64,000 bases of DNA from Caryophanales bacterium UBA5026 (GTDB taxonomy: Bacteria > Bacillota_I > Bacilli_A > RF39 > UBA660), in contig DICM01000002.1 of the NCBI GenBank assembly GCA_002416285.1, forward strand, positions 1 to 64,000, in the 5' to 3' direction. The notes under the pieces are model-generated. The model was not told where the DNA came from and searched no databases. It saw only the letters and a list, made by a program, of their open reading frames with translations. Position numbers and translations under genes: made by a program. Below are positions 50,655 through 59,184 of this stretch, in pieces (position 1 is the stretch's first letter; every line of letters begins with the position of its first letter).

Positions 50655-52220
50655 ATGAAAAAGATTGTCATTGCAATTATTATCTTAACGGTATTTAGTC
50701 TTGCTTGGTATATATTGAAACCGCCACCACTAGACAATAAAGTGTTAGATTCTAATACAACGATAAATAATAAAATTACTAAAGTAACTTTGTCGGAAAG
50801 TTTAACGATTACAGAAGCGGGTATCTACGAATTAACAGGACAGATTAAGGACGGGTTAATAACGGTTCATACCGATGGAAAAGTAATATTAGTTTTAAAT
50901 AATGTTACAATTAAAAATTCGAAAGGTCCAGCTATTTATGTTGAACAATCAGAAGCGACAACGATTGAATTAACGGGAGGCAGTATCAATCAATTAACGG
51001 ATAGTGATAGTTACAGCATCTATAAAGAAGATGTAAATGGCACAATTTTTAGTAGGAATAATCTCATCATCACCGGCAAGGGAACCTTAAAAGTAAATGC
51101 TGATTATAAAAATGGGATTGTTAGTGAAGGCCCATTAACAATTGAAAGTGGAACAATTGAAATAGATGCTTTAGAAGATGGAATTCAGAGCTTGGATAAT
51201 ATAATTATCAAAGATGGGATTATTAACATAAATAGTGCAGGAAACGGTATTAGAACAGTAAATGATACCCATACAGAAATTGGATATATTCAAATTGAAA
51301 ACGGAGCTTTTAATATTCGTGCAACTTTAGATGGAATCCAGGCAACTACTTACTTATCAATCAAAAATGGAATATTCGATATTCGAACAGGAAACGGATC
51401 ATCTATTGCGTGGACGAATCAAACAATCAGTGCAAAAGCTTTAAAATCAAAGAAAAATTTAATAATTGAAAATGGATCATTTACAATTGATTCAGCCGAT
51501 GATGCAATTCATACCAATAGTAGTTTATCAATTATTGATGGAGCATTTCATATATCCTCGGGTGATGATGGTATTCATGCTGATGATACCATTATTATTA
51601 ATAATGGAACAATTGCAATTATGAAAAGTTATGAAGGAATTGAAGCAGCTAGTATAAACATCAATGGTGGATCAATTACAATCACAGCTAGTGATGACGG
51701 AATTAATGTCGGTGGAGGAAGTGATAGTTCTTCGCAAAGCGGAAGAGCAGGGCAGAATCAGTTTAGTACTTCCATCAAATATAAATTAACACTGAATAGT
51801 GGAATGATCGAAATTGATGCATCAGGAGATGGACTTGATGCGAATGGAAACATCTATATTAATGGTGGGGAAATTTATGTAAATAGTTCAACGAATGATG
51901 AAAAAAGAGAACTTGATAGTGAGTATGTCATTACTGGTGGAACTCTAATGACAATAGGGACAAATCGAATCTCAGAAACTACTACAAATCTATCAACTCA
52001 ATTGACAATTATTCTATCTACAGCAATAAAAAGTAACGACAAGATTGTTATTACTGATTCTAAAGATAATGAACTCTTTGAATACACGACAAAAAAACAA
52101 TCGGAATCGATTGTTTATAGTAGTCCATTATTAAAGCTAAATGAGAGGTATAAATTAAAAATCAATGATGCAGTCATAAAAACATTTAATATCAGTTCTA
52201 ATACTACTGTTGTTGAATAA
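50655..52220 (+). CDS. Exported Cthe_2159-type beta-helix carbohydrate-binding protein (DUF4353)
   Basis: A 521-residue protein anchored or exported by KKIVIAIIILTVFSLAWYIL. The rest is a repetitive right-handed beta-helix: many rungs of the form I-x-x-G-x-(I/F)-x-I-x-(A/S)-x-x-D-G-I (for example ASDDGINV, SGDGLDANG, SADDAIHTN). This is the Cthe_2159/DUF4353 family, whose founding member binds acidic polysaccharides with calcium. It may bind polygalacturonate-like or uronic-acid polymers at the cell surface; whether it also cuts them is unknown. GAAGGTAGG precedes the ATG. Confidence 0.87.
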   Translation: MKKIVIAIIILTVFSLAWYILKPPPLDNKVLDSNTTINNKITKVTLSESLTITEAGIYELTGQIKDGLITVHTDGKVILVLNNVTIKNSKGPAIYVEQSEATTIELTGGSINQLTDSDSYSIYKEDVNGTIFSRNNLIITGKGTLKVNADYKNGIVSEGPLTIESGTIEIDALEDGIQSLDNIIIKDGIININSAGNGIRTVNDTHTEIGYIQIENGAFNIRATLDGIQATTYLSIKNGIFDIRTGNGSSIAWTNQTISAKALKSKKNLIIENGSFTIDSADDAIHTNSSLSIIDGAFHISSGDDGIHADDTIIINNGTIAIMKSYEGIEAASININGGSITITASDDGINVGGGSDSSSQSGRAGQNQFSTSIKYKLTLNSGMIEIDASGDGLDANGNIYINGGEIYVNSSTNDEKRELDSEYVITGGTLMTIGTNRISETTTNLSTQLTIILSTAIKSNDKIVITDSKDNELFEYTTKKQSESIVYSSPLLKLNERYKLKINDAVIKTFNISSNTTVVE

Positions 52221-52231
52221 ATCGACACTTT

Positions 52232-52258
52232 GGATCATTAAAATAATGATCCTTTTTC
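52232..52258 (+). terminator. Terminator after the beta-helix gene
   Basis: GGATCATT/AATGATCC stem with a five-base loop and five T. Confidence 0.85.
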
Positions 52259-52261
52259 ATA

Positions 52262-52282
52262 GAAAAAAGGCAACTTGCCTTT
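52262..52282 (-). terminator. Terminator after mraY
   Basis: On the minus strand AAAGGCA/TGCCTTT with a three-base loop and T run, overlapping the mraY stop. Confidence 0.8.
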
Positions 52283-53273
52283 ATATCCAAACCCCATAGA
52301 TAATTGCTAACATAGAAGCAATGGCGCCAATAATCCAAAATAACCGAACAATATCGCGTTCTTCCCAGCCCCATTTTTCAAAAGTATGGTGAATAGGAGT
52401 CATCGGGAAAAACCTTTTTTTGGTAAACTTATAATAGACTCTTTGAATAATACAAGTTAATGTTTCAATTACAAATACAATTCCAATTAATACAAGTAAT
52501 AATTCATGTCTTGTTAAAATAGCAATCGCACCGAGTGTGGCACCGAGAGCCAAACTTCCCGTATCACCCATAAATATTTTTGCGGGACTAGCGTTAAAGA
52601 CTAAGAACCCCAGTAGAGCACCCACTAAAACAAAGCAGAAAAGAGCAATTTCTTCATAACCTTCCAGCCAACCTGCTGCATAACTGATAATTCCAAATGT
52701 CCCAAAGGCAATTACCGATAGCCCCCCTGCAAGTCCGTCTAATCCATCGGTTAAGTTGACCGCATTTGAACTTGCCACTAAGACGAATAAGATGAATAAT
52801 CCGTAGAACCAACCGATATTCCACTTGATATGTAAACTATGGACCCAAATAAGAGACTCATTTCCAGCTAACATAAATAAATAGAAGAATGCGACTGCAA
52901 CAACAATTTGTAATAATAATTTTGCTGTTTCGGTAAGACCCTTATTATTATGTCTTAAAATAATAAGATAATCATCTAAGAATCCAATGAAGGAATAGCT
53001 GAGAAATGTTAATAGAACAATTCCTAAATGATAACTGAAATTAATTCTATCAAATAGTAGAAGTAAAAGGAAAGTTCCTAAAGTGGATCCTATAAAGATA
53101 AGTCCACCCATAGTAGGAGTTCCAGCTTTTTTTTCATGAGTTCTACTTAAATACACACTAAGACTTTGATTCGCTTTTCTCTTCTTTAAGTATGGTACTA
53201 ATATAATTCCTAAAATTAAAGCAAACAGAAAACCAGTCATTAATGCTAGTACTGCTTTTGTAAGATGCAACAT
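52281..53273 (-). CDS. mraY: Phospho-MurNAc-pentapeptide translocase
   Basis: Makes lipid I from UDP-MurNAc-pentapeptide and undecaprenyl phosphate at the inner membrane face. The 330-residue, ten-helix protein has KKAGTPTMGGLIFI, SFIGFLDDYLIILR, the catalytic NLTDGLDGLAGGLS, and VFNASPAKIFMGDTGSLALG with PMTPIHHTFEKWG near the end, all diagnostic of MraY. It is ten bases after the PBP gene in one operon. AGGAGGAATGT precedes the ATG. Confidence 0.97.
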   Translation of the reverse strand: MLHLTKAVLALMTGFLFALILGIILVPYLKKRKANQSLSVYLSRTHEKKAGTPTMGGLIFIGSTLGTFLLLLLFDRINFSYHLGIVLLTFLSYSFIGFLDDYLIILRHNNKGLTETAKLLLQIVVAVAFFYLFMLAGNESLIWVHSLHIKWNIGWFYGLFILFVLVASSNAVNLTDGLDGLAGGLSVIAFGTFGIISYAAGWLEGYEEIALFCFVLVGALLGFLVFNASPAKIFMGDTGSLALGATLGAIAILTRHELLLVLIGIVFVIETLTCIIQRVYYKFTKKRFFPMTPIHHTFEKWGWEERDIVRLFWIIGAIASMLAIIYGVWI

Positions 53274-53282
53274 ACATTCCTC

Positions 53283-55187
53283 CTATCCGAGTAATAACCG
53301 AATGGTTTCACCTTCATAGATACGTTCTCCAGCACTTGGAGATTGATAGATGACATTATCTCCAGTACCACTATATTCGACTTTAAACTTCGTTAGTTCT
53401 TTTCCAGCATCTGTTCTACCTTTTCCGGTAACATCTGGTACCGTTGCGTATTTGCGATCTAAGTAGTTATAATTTTTTTCACTGGCACCTTCAGGTTTCT
53501 CAATTCCTAAAATACTAATACAGTCCTGTAAGATACTTCTTGCTATTGGAGCAGCGACAGTACCACCGAATTGACTAATTCCTTTCGCATTATCAATCGC
53601 TATATAAACGACTACTTCCGGATCATTTGCTGGTAAGAATCCCATGAACGATACAATATAATTTCCAACCATGTAGGCCCCATTTTGCACTTTTTGAGCA
53701 GTTCCTGTTTTCCCACCGACACGATAGCCATCTATGAAAGCATTTCTACCAGTTCCATTGGTTACGACACTTTCTAGGGCCATTCTTACTTCTTCACTGG
53801 TCTTGTCGGTAATAACTTTACGAACAATTGTTGGTTCAAATTTTTGGATAACAGCATTTGTTTCTGGCTCATTAATACTCTTTACAATATAAGGCTTGTA
53901 TAAATATCCCCCGTTGATAGCAGCGGATACCGCAGTAATTTGCTGAATCGGAGTGACAGAAACACCTTGACCAAAGGCTGTTGTAGCAAGTTCGACAGGA
54001 CCAACTCTATCTAAAGAAAACAGAATACCGTTACTCTCCCCATTTAAATCAACTTCAGTTTTTTGTCCAAATCCAAAGGAGTTAATATAAGAGAATAATT
54101 TATCTTTTCCAAGACGTTGACCTAAAACGACAAAGCCGGGGTTGCAGGAATTTTCAACAACCTGTAAGAATGTCTGTGAACCATGTCCTCCATGTTTCCA
54201 ACATTTAATCCGGGCATTTTCAACTTGAATACTACCAGTATCATAGTAGGTATCTTTTTCTAAATCTACGACATTTTCTTCTAGGGATGCTGCTAAAGTA
54301 ATTATTTTAAACGTAGAACCTGGTTCATATGTCGCCCAAATTGGTAAGTTTCTATTTATTTCTTCAATGGTGTAATTTTGGTAATTACTCGGTTCAAAGT
54401 TAGGTCGAGCTGACATTGCTAAAATTTCTCCGGTTTTGGGATTCATGACCATTCCCAGTGCTTGCTCTGGTCGATATTTATTGACAGCATTATTTAATTC
54501 TCGCTCCAAAGCAGCTTGAATCTCATAATTTACGGTTAAAGTAATATTCATACCATTTTGTGGTTCTTCATAACTTTCCGTTAATTCTAATTTGTTTCCT
54601 TTCGCATCAGAAGCATATTTGATTGCTCCATATTCGCCAGTTAAATAGTCGTCGTAAATTAATTCCAAACCACTTAATCCTTGGTTGTCGATTCCTACAA
54701 AACCAAGGGTATGAGATAGTAACGTGTTGTAAGGATAATAACGTTTGGATTCTTTGACTAAATAAACACCATCTATCTTTAATTCACTAATTTTATCAGC
54801 TGTTTCATAATCTAAACGTCTTCCTTCTGGATGAACACGTTCCATGGAAGTCTTTTTACTAACATGGGCATACATATCATCGTAGGAAACATTTAAAATT
54901 TCCGCTAGTTTTTTAGCAGTCGTCTCTTTATCTTTTATTTGATTCGGGATCAATACTAAAGAAGTAGTCGTTTTATTATCCGCTAATACCACTCCGTTTG
55001 AATCGGTAATTTTTCCACGATCTGCTTCGATTGGTAAATTTCGGTTCCATAAAGAAGCTGCCAGTTTATTTAACTTGTCATAATCAATCACTTGAGTATA
55101 AAACACTTTACCAATAATCAGTAAAAAACAAAATAATAAAATACAAAGTACAATACGAATACGAATATGCGTTTTTTTGAAAAACAT
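53283..55187 (-). CDS. Division-type penicillin-binding protein with one PASTA domain (FtsI/SpoVD class)
   Basis: Class B transpeptidase that cross-links septal peptidoglycan. The 634-residue protein has one N-terminal membrane helix (RIVLCILLFCFLLIIGKVFY), a dimerisation domain, then the transpeptidase: active Ser in YEPGSTFKIITLA, VENSCNPGF (SxN), and GGKTGTAQKV (KTG). A single PASTA domain ends the protein (VPDVTGKGRTDAGKELTKFK to the final residue), as in SpoVD and Pbp2B relatives. Between ftsW and mraY, as in reduced dcw clusters. ftsL, murD, murE and murG are not here. Confidence 0.95.
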   Translation of the reverse strand: MFFKKTHIRIRIVLCILLFCFLLIIGKVFYTQVIDYDKLNKLAASLWNRNLPIEADRGKITDSNGVVLADNKTTTSLVLIPNQIKDKETTAKKLAEILNVSYDDMYAHVSKKTSMERVHPEGRRLDYETADKISELKIDGVYLVKESKRYYPYNTLLSHTLGFVGIDNQGLSGLELIYDDYLTGEYGAIKYASDAKGNKLELTESYEEPQNGMNITLTVNYEIQAALERELNNAVNKYRPEQALGMVMNPKTGEILAMSARPNFEPSNYQNYTIEEINRNLPIWATYEPGSTFKIITLAASLEENVVDLEKDTYYDTGSIQVENARIKCWKHGGHGSQTFLQVVENSCNPGFVVLGQRLGKDKLFSYINSFGFGQKTEVDLNGESNGILFSLDRVGPVELATTAFGQGVSVTPIQQITAVSAAINGGYLYKPYIVKSINEPETNAVIQKFEPTIVRKVITDKTSEEVRMALESVVTNGTGRNAFIDGYRVGGKTGTAQKVQNGAYMVGNYIVSFMGFLPANDPEVVVYIAIDNAKGISQFGGTVAAPIARSILQDCISILGIEKPEGASEKNYNYLDRKYATVPDVTGKGRTDAGKELTKFKVEYSGTGDNVIYQSPSAGERIYEGETIRLLLG

Positions 55188-55299
55188 AAGATCACCTGAT
55201 TTATTTTATGTACAAGTTGTCTTGTATAGAACGGATTCTTTTGATTAGAAATATTTAAAAGATATTTTTTAATAGTAATAAAAATATAGTAATGGATAG

Positions 55300-55320
55300 T
55301 AAAAAAGACCGACGTCTTTT
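55300..55320 (-). terminator. Terminator between ftsW and the PBP gene
   Basis: On the minus strand AAAAGAC/GTCTTTT with a four-base loop and T run, at the ftsW stop. The PBP-mraY pair therefore needs its own promoter in the 131-bp gap. Confidence 0.8.
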
Positions 55321-56410
55321 ATTTTTGATATCTACTAATATTGAGTAAAATTCCCATGCCAGAGAGTGTAATGAGTAAACTAGATCCCCCGTAACTTAGA
55401 AATGGTAAAGTAACTCCTGTAACTGGAATTAATCCAACGACAACCATAAGATTTAAAACTGCCTGAAACGCTAATCCAAAAGTAATCCCAAAAGCCAAGA
55501 ATTTACCAAATGGTTCTTTACATTTGCTTGCAATCCTTAAACCCCTTGTAATAATTAAGATAAATAGACTAGAAACAATTAATACGCCCATAAAACCAAA
55601 TTCTTCACTGATAATCGAAAAGATAAAATCAGTTTGTGGTTCTGGTAAATAGAAATGTTTTTGTCTGGAATTTAAAAAACCATATCCAAACAGTCCACCT
55701 GGACCAATCGCATAGAGAGATTGAATAATTTGAAATCCACTTCCTAGAGGATCACTCCATGGATTTAGAAAAGATAAAATTCTAGCAAGACGATAGGGAG
55801 CTACTGCGATTAGACCAACAATTCCAGCAGCACCAACACCGGCTAATGATAGGAAAAAACGGAAGGGAACTCCACCCACAAAAAGAAGTCCAACTACTGT
55901 AACAAGAAGAATCATACCTGTTCCAAAATCTGGTTGCAACATAATGAGTCCAAAAACCAATAATGCAAGTCCTAAAATTGGCAGAACTCCTTTTTTGATA
56001 TTTCTCAAATCCTTCTGGTGATTACATAAGTATTTTGCTGTAAAAATAATCAAAGCTAATTTTGTAAACTCACTTGGTTGAATACCAAAAGAACCGATTC
56101 CAAACCAGCTTCTACTACCATTACGAACAGTACCGATACCGGGAATTAGTACTAAAATTAAAAGTAAAATACAGGCTCCTAAAATATGATTACAATGCTT
56201 ATAATATTTTTCATATGGTATTTTTGAGATTGTGTACATAAAAATGAGACCTATCATAAAGAAGAGTCCTTGATGTTTTACAAATTTAAAAGGATCATTA
56301 AATTTATATTCTGCCCATACATAGGAAGAGGAGTACACCATAATGATCCCAAAAATGGAAATTACTAAAATTGCTATTAAGAGTAAATAATCAAAACTTT
56401 TCTGTTTCAA
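55319..56410 (-). CDS. ftsW: FtsW lipid II polymerase of the divisome
   Basis: SEDS-family glycosyltransferase that polymerises lipid II during division. The 363-residue, ten-helix protein has NGSRSWFGIGSFGIQPSEF, the SEDS hallmark, LQPDFGTGMILL with the catalytic Asp, and the C-terminal TGVTLPFLSYGGSSL. The pairing with the PASTA-containing PBP favours FtsW over RodA. It starts with TTG at 56410, eight bases after a perfect AAGGAGG; no ATG fits. Confidence 0.95.
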   Translation of the reverse strand: MKQKSFDYLLLIAILVISIFGIIMVYSSSYVWAEYKFNDPFKFVKHQGLFFMIGLIFMYTISKIPYEKYYKHCNHILGACILLLILVLIPGIGTVRNGSRSWFGIGSFGIQPSEFTKLALIIFTAKYLCNHQKDLRNIKKGVLPILGLALLVFGLIMLQPDFGTGMILLVTVVGLLFVGGVPFRFFLSLAGVGAAGIVGLIAVAPYRLARILSFLNPWSDPLGSGFQIIQSLYAIGPGGLFGYGFLNSRQKHFYLPEPQTDFIFSIISEEFGFMGVLIVSSLFILIITRGLRIASKCKEPFGKFLAFGITFGLAFQAVLNLMVVVGLIPVTGVTLPFLSYGGSSLLITLSGMGILLNISRYQK

Positions 56411-56531
56411 GCGGACTCCTCCTTACATAGTTTATTTTATGATGAACGGAAAAAAATTAGGACAAACAATTTTAAACATGTCTTAAAGTTGAATCTTTTG
56501 AATAGAATGAAGCAAAAAGGAGGAATTTTGG

Positions 56532-57152
56532 ATGGATGATATGGAATACATTCGATTACAATTAAAAAAGAAAAAGCAAAAAAGTAGTACCCCAATAAAG
56601 AAGATACAAAAGAGCTGGTGGGTAAGACCAGTTAGTTATTTTTTAGTTACAGTTTTAGTAACACTCATTACATTAATTGTGTTAAAAGGCAGCCCTAAGG
56701 CAAAAACGTGGTTTTATAATCATGTTTATAATACCAATTTTTCTTTCGCATCGATTAACAATTGGTACGAAAAGACATTTGGAAGTCCAATTCCTTTTCA
56801 AGATATTATTAAAAAGGCTGACACCAAAACAGTTTTTCAAGAAAAATTAGCCTACAGTAAGAAAGAAAAATATGAAGATGGTGCGAAATTACAGGTGGCA
56901 GAAAATTACTTAGTACCAAGTATTGAAAGTGGAATGGTTGTCTATATCGGTGAGAAAGAGGGATACGGAAATACTGTTATTATCCAACAGATTAATGGAG
57001 TCGATGTCTGGTATGGAAATATGAAAAACAACAATGTAAAACTTTATGATTATGTTGAAAAAGGAAGTCTAGTAGGGGAAGCAAAGGATAAAATACTGTA
57101 TTTAGTCTTCAAAAAAGAAGGAAATGCTTTATCATATGAAGATTATCTCTAA
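56532..57152 (+). CDS. SpoIVFA-like membrane protein with degenerate M23 domain
   Basis: A 206-residue protein with a basic N-terminus, one membrane helix (PVSYFLVTVLVTLITLIVL, residues 33-51), and an extracytoplasmic M23/LytM-like domain (GMVVYIGEKEGYGNTVIIQQ, then VDVWYGNMKNNNVKLYDYVE). The zinc ligands of active M23 enzymes (H-x-H) are absent: WYGN stands where YGH is expected. In Bacillus SpoIVFA has the same layout and holds the SpoIVFB protease, and the gene order here (spoIVFA-spoIVFB-rplU) is the same. It overlaps spoIVFB. Role outside sporulation unclear. Confidence 0.8.
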   Translation: MDDMEYIRLQLKKKKQKSSTPIKKIQKSWWVRPVSYFLVTVLVTLITLIVLKGSPKAKTWFYNHVYNTNFSFASINNWYEKTFGSPIPFQDIIKKADTKTVFQEKLAYSKKEKYEDGAKLQVAENYLVPSIESGMVVYIGEKEGYGNTVIIQQINGVDVWYGNMKNNNVKLYDYVEKGSLVGEAKDKILYLVFKKEGNALSYEDYL

Positions 57153-57876
57153 AATTGAGATCCATCCATTTACCTATTTTGTTTTGATTTTGACTATTTT
57201 AACTGGACATTTTCACGATTCGGCAATGCTTGCAATACTGTTTTCTATTCATGAACTTGGCCATATTTTAGCGGCTCTTTATTTTAGATGGAATATCGAA
57301 AAAATCCGTTTTTTACCTTTTGGTGGTGTAACTATTTTTCACGAGGACATCAATCGACCAACGAGGGAAGAATGGTGGATTGTTGTCATGGGACCATTAT
57401 TTCAAACTTTTGCCTATTTTTTGTTCTGCCCTTTTTTTGGAGAACAATTTCTCTATTACCATCTTTTTTTCTTTGGATTTAATCTTTTACCGATCGTTCC
57501 CCTAGATGGCTCAAAAATAGTAACACTTATTTTAGAACGATTTTTTTCTTTTTCAAACAGTCACATAGGAATCGTCTATCTATCCATTTTTTTTACTTCG
57601 CTTTTCTTTTTCTATGCAGTGATACTTCATAATTTAGTACTTGTTTTAGCGTTCTTTTTCCTATTTTGTCAAACTTGGAAAGAAGAGCGAAAACATCAAC
57701 TTTTATGTGAGCGATTTTTCTTAGAGCGTTATTTAAAAAATAGAACATTTCGGAAAAACACTTATGTGAAAGGACGCGATCCTTATAAAATGAAACGCGA
57801 TTACAAACATTTTTTTCGCGAAAATGGGAACTATTATACAGAAAGAGAAGTTTTGAAGGAATATTTTGAAGGTTAG
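57136..57876 (+). CDS. spoIVFB: SpoIVFB-like M50 intramembrane metalloprotease
   Basis: Site-2-protease family enzyme that cuts membrane-bound substrates; in Bacillus it releases pro-SigmaK. The 246-residue protein starts KIISKIEIHPFTYFVLILTI as in SpoIVFB, has the zinc motif SIHELGHILAALYFRW and the second metal site NLLPIVPLDGSKIV. About six membrane segments and a basic cytosolic tail. Start ATG 57136 matches the family N-terminus; ATG 57124 is an alternative. Its presence with two sigma factors 37 kb away raises the question of a sporulation-like cascade. Confidence 0.9.
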   Translation: MKIISKIEIHPFTYFVLILTILTGHFHDSAMLAILFSIHELGHILAALYFRWNIEKIRFLPFGGVTIFHEDINRPTREEWWIVVMGPLFQTFAYFLFCPFFGEQFLYYHLFFFGFNLLPIVPLDGSKIVTLILERFFSFSNSHIGIVYLSIFFTSLFFFYAVILHNLVLVLAFFFLFCQTWKEERKHQLLCERFFLERYLKNRTFRKNTYVKGRDPYKMKRDYKHFFRENGNYYTEREVLKEYFEG

Positions 57877-57888
57877 AGAGTAAAAAGG

Positions 57889-57917
57889 TTTACAAATAAA
57901 GAGAAGTGTGATAAAAT
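57889..57917 (+). promoter_or_regulatory. Promoter of rplU-prp-rpmA
   Basis: TTTACA (57889-57894), 17 bp, TAAAAT (57912-57917). Confidence 0.7.
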
Positions 57918-57923
57918 TTATTA

Positions 57924-58015
57924 CTGTGTAGGGCCTCACTCTACAACCGCTCAGAAAAGGTTTAAACGCAAAGTACCTTAATGGTGAGTCTTAGAATTTT
58001 ATAAGGAGGTTATTT
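57924..58015 (+). promoter_or_regulatory. Ribosomal protein L21 leader
   Basis: The 92-base leader has the conserved arrangement of the Firmicutes L21 leader: CTCAC (57935-57939) pairs with GTGAG (57984-57988), AAGGT pairs with ACCTT, and the block GTACCTTAATGGTGAGTC precedes the rplU ribosome site AAGGAGG. Likely autoregulated by L21 (known for the family). Confidence 0.7.
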
Positions 58016-58315
58016 ATGAAAGCTGTAATTGAAACAGGTGGAAAACAATACTACGTTGAAGAAGGTACAGAACTATATGTTGAAAAATTAGATGCTGCTG
58101 CTGGAGAAAACGTTGTATTAGATCAAGTTTTAATGGCAAACGGTGTTGTTGGTCATCCTTATGTTAAAGGAGCAACAGTTACTGCTAAAGTCGTAAAACA
58201 TGGCAAAAACAAAAAAATCATTGTTTATAAGTACAACCAAAAGAAAAACTATCGTAGAAAACAAGGACATCGTCAACCATATACTAAAATTGTTATTGAA
58301 AAAATTAGCGCTTAA
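58016..58315 (+). CDS. rplU: 50S ribosomal protein L21
   Basis: 99 residues, usual length. [20 protein letters not shown] at the start and the basic C-terminus [20 protein letters not shown] are typical of L21. First gene of rplU-prp-rpmA; its stop overlaps prp by one base (TAATG). Confidence 0.98.
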   Translation: MKAVIETGGKQYYVEEGTELYVEKLDAAAGENVVLDQVLMANGVVGHPYVKGATVTAKVVKHGKNKKIIVYKYNQKKNYRRKQGHRQPYTKIVIEKISA

Positions 58316-58629
58316 TGACAACTATCACGGTTAAAAAAAAGAGTGCGATTGAAAGTATAGTAATCAGTGGACACAGTGGATATAAAAGTGAGGGAAGCGA
58401 TATTGTATGTGCTTCAATAAGTTCCATGGTTATTACTACGGTCAATGCCTGTTTAAAAGTTGATGAGACTTCGATTGACTATGAAAAGAAAAATGGATTT
58501 GTAAAAATCGATATTCAAAAACAAGATTCGATGGTTATTCTTTTAATTGAAAATATGATTTCTTTATTAGAAGAACTTGCAAGTCAATATCCAAAATATG
58601 TAAAAGTGACGGAGGAGGTGTATCTATGA
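58315..58629 (+). CDS. prp: Ribosomal-processing cysteine protease Prp
   Basis: Removes the N-terminal extension of L27 in Firmicutes and relatives. The 104-residue protein has the catalytic His in [20 protein letters not shown], where the catalytic Cys is also seen (His-x11-Cys spacing as in the family). It lies between rplU and rpmA and overlaps both. Confidence 0.95.
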   Translation: MTTITVKKKSAIESIVISGHSGYKSEGSDIVCASISSMVITTVNACLKVDETSIDYEKKNGFVKIDIQKQDSMVILLIENMISLLEELASQYPKYVKVTEEVYL

Positions 58630-58916
58630 ATAAATTAATGTTTTTAGATATTCAAGTTTTCGCTCATAAAAAAGGACAAGGTTCTACTAAGAATGGTCGA
58701 GATTCAATTTCAAAACGTTTAGGTGCGAAAGCAGCTGACGGAGAATATGTATCTGGTGGTTCTATTTTATATCGTCAACGCGGAACTAAAATTTATCCAG
58801 GTAAAAATGTTGGTATCGGATCTGATGATACGGTATACGCAAAAATCGATGGATATGTAAAATTTGAACGTGTTGGTAGAGATCGGAAACAAGTAAGTAT
58901 TTATCCTGAAATTTAA
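58626..58916 (+). CDS. rpmA: 50S ribosomal protein L27 with Prp-cleavable extension
   Basis: 96 residues. The N-terminus [20 protein letters not shown] differs from the E. coli type (MAHKKAGGS) by an extension ending in QVF just before AHKKG, which is the site Prp cuts. The body ([20 protein letters not shown]) is normal. The extension and the neighbouring prp gene agree. Confidence 0.98.
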   Translation: MNKLMFLDIQVFAHKKGQGSTKNGRDSISKRLGAKAADGEYVSGGSILYRQRGTKIYPGKNVGIGSDDTVYAKIDGYVKFERVGRDRKQVSIYPEI

Positions 58917-58936
58917 TGGATAATTGCAAATAACAA

Positions 58937-58970
58937 ACAAAAACTTGACAAATGAGGACAAAAACTTGAC
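58937..58970 (+). repeat. Tandem 13-bp operator-like repeat
   Basis: ACAAAAACTTGAC occurs at 58937-58949 and again at 58958-58970, start to start 21 bp or two helical turns. The second copy contains the -35 box of the promoter below, so a regulator may bind here (inference). Confidence 0.6.
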
Positions 58971-58994
58971 TTTTTGTTCTTTTTATTGTATATT
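58966..58994 (+). promoter_or_regulatory. Promoter of the 12-codon micro-gene
   Basis: TTGACT (58966-58971), 17 bp, TATATT (58989-58994). Expected transcription start about 59001. Confidence 0.85.
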
Positions 58995-59031
58995 AAAAAT
59001 GTGAATTGAAAAGGAAATGGAGGCATTTCAT

Positions 59032-59070
59032 ATGGGATGGTTCTTAAGATGTCTTTGCAGATTCTATTAA
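59032..59070 (+). CDS. Candidate micro-gene for a 12-residue peptide
   Basis: ATG 59032 opens a 12-codon frame, MGWFLRCLCRFY, ending at TAA. It stands alone on a predicted ~100-base transcript: consensus-spaced promoter, AATGGAGG ribosome site about nine bases before the ATG, and a 10-bp terminator hairpin six bases after the stop. The peptide is hydrophobic with two arginines and a near-symmetrical CLC centre. It could be a signalling or membrane peptide, a toxin, or a translated small RNA. The complete expression signals are seen; function is unknown. Confidence 0.55.
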   Translation: MGWFLRCLCRFY

Positions 59071-59075
59071 GATGT

Positions 59076-59105
59076 GAGGAGCGTTAATAACGCTTCTTTT
59101 TTTGA
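59076..59105 (+). terminator. Terminator of the micro-gene
   Basis: Stem GAGGAGCGTT/AACGCTTCTT (two G-T pairs) with loop AAT, then seven T. Confidence 0.9.
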
Positions 59106-59134
59106 CAAATATTGTGTAAATAGAAAACATATAG

Positions 59135-59163
59135 TTGCAATCAGAATTTTTATTTGCTATAAT
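59135..59163 (+). promoter_or_regulatory. Promoter of the CPBP gene
   Basis: TTGCAA (59135-59140), 17 bp, TATAAT (59158-59163) with TGC in front (extended -10). Fixes the CPBP start at 59185. Confidence 0.85.
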
Positions 59164-59184
59164 TTGTTAAAGGTAGTGAATGAT

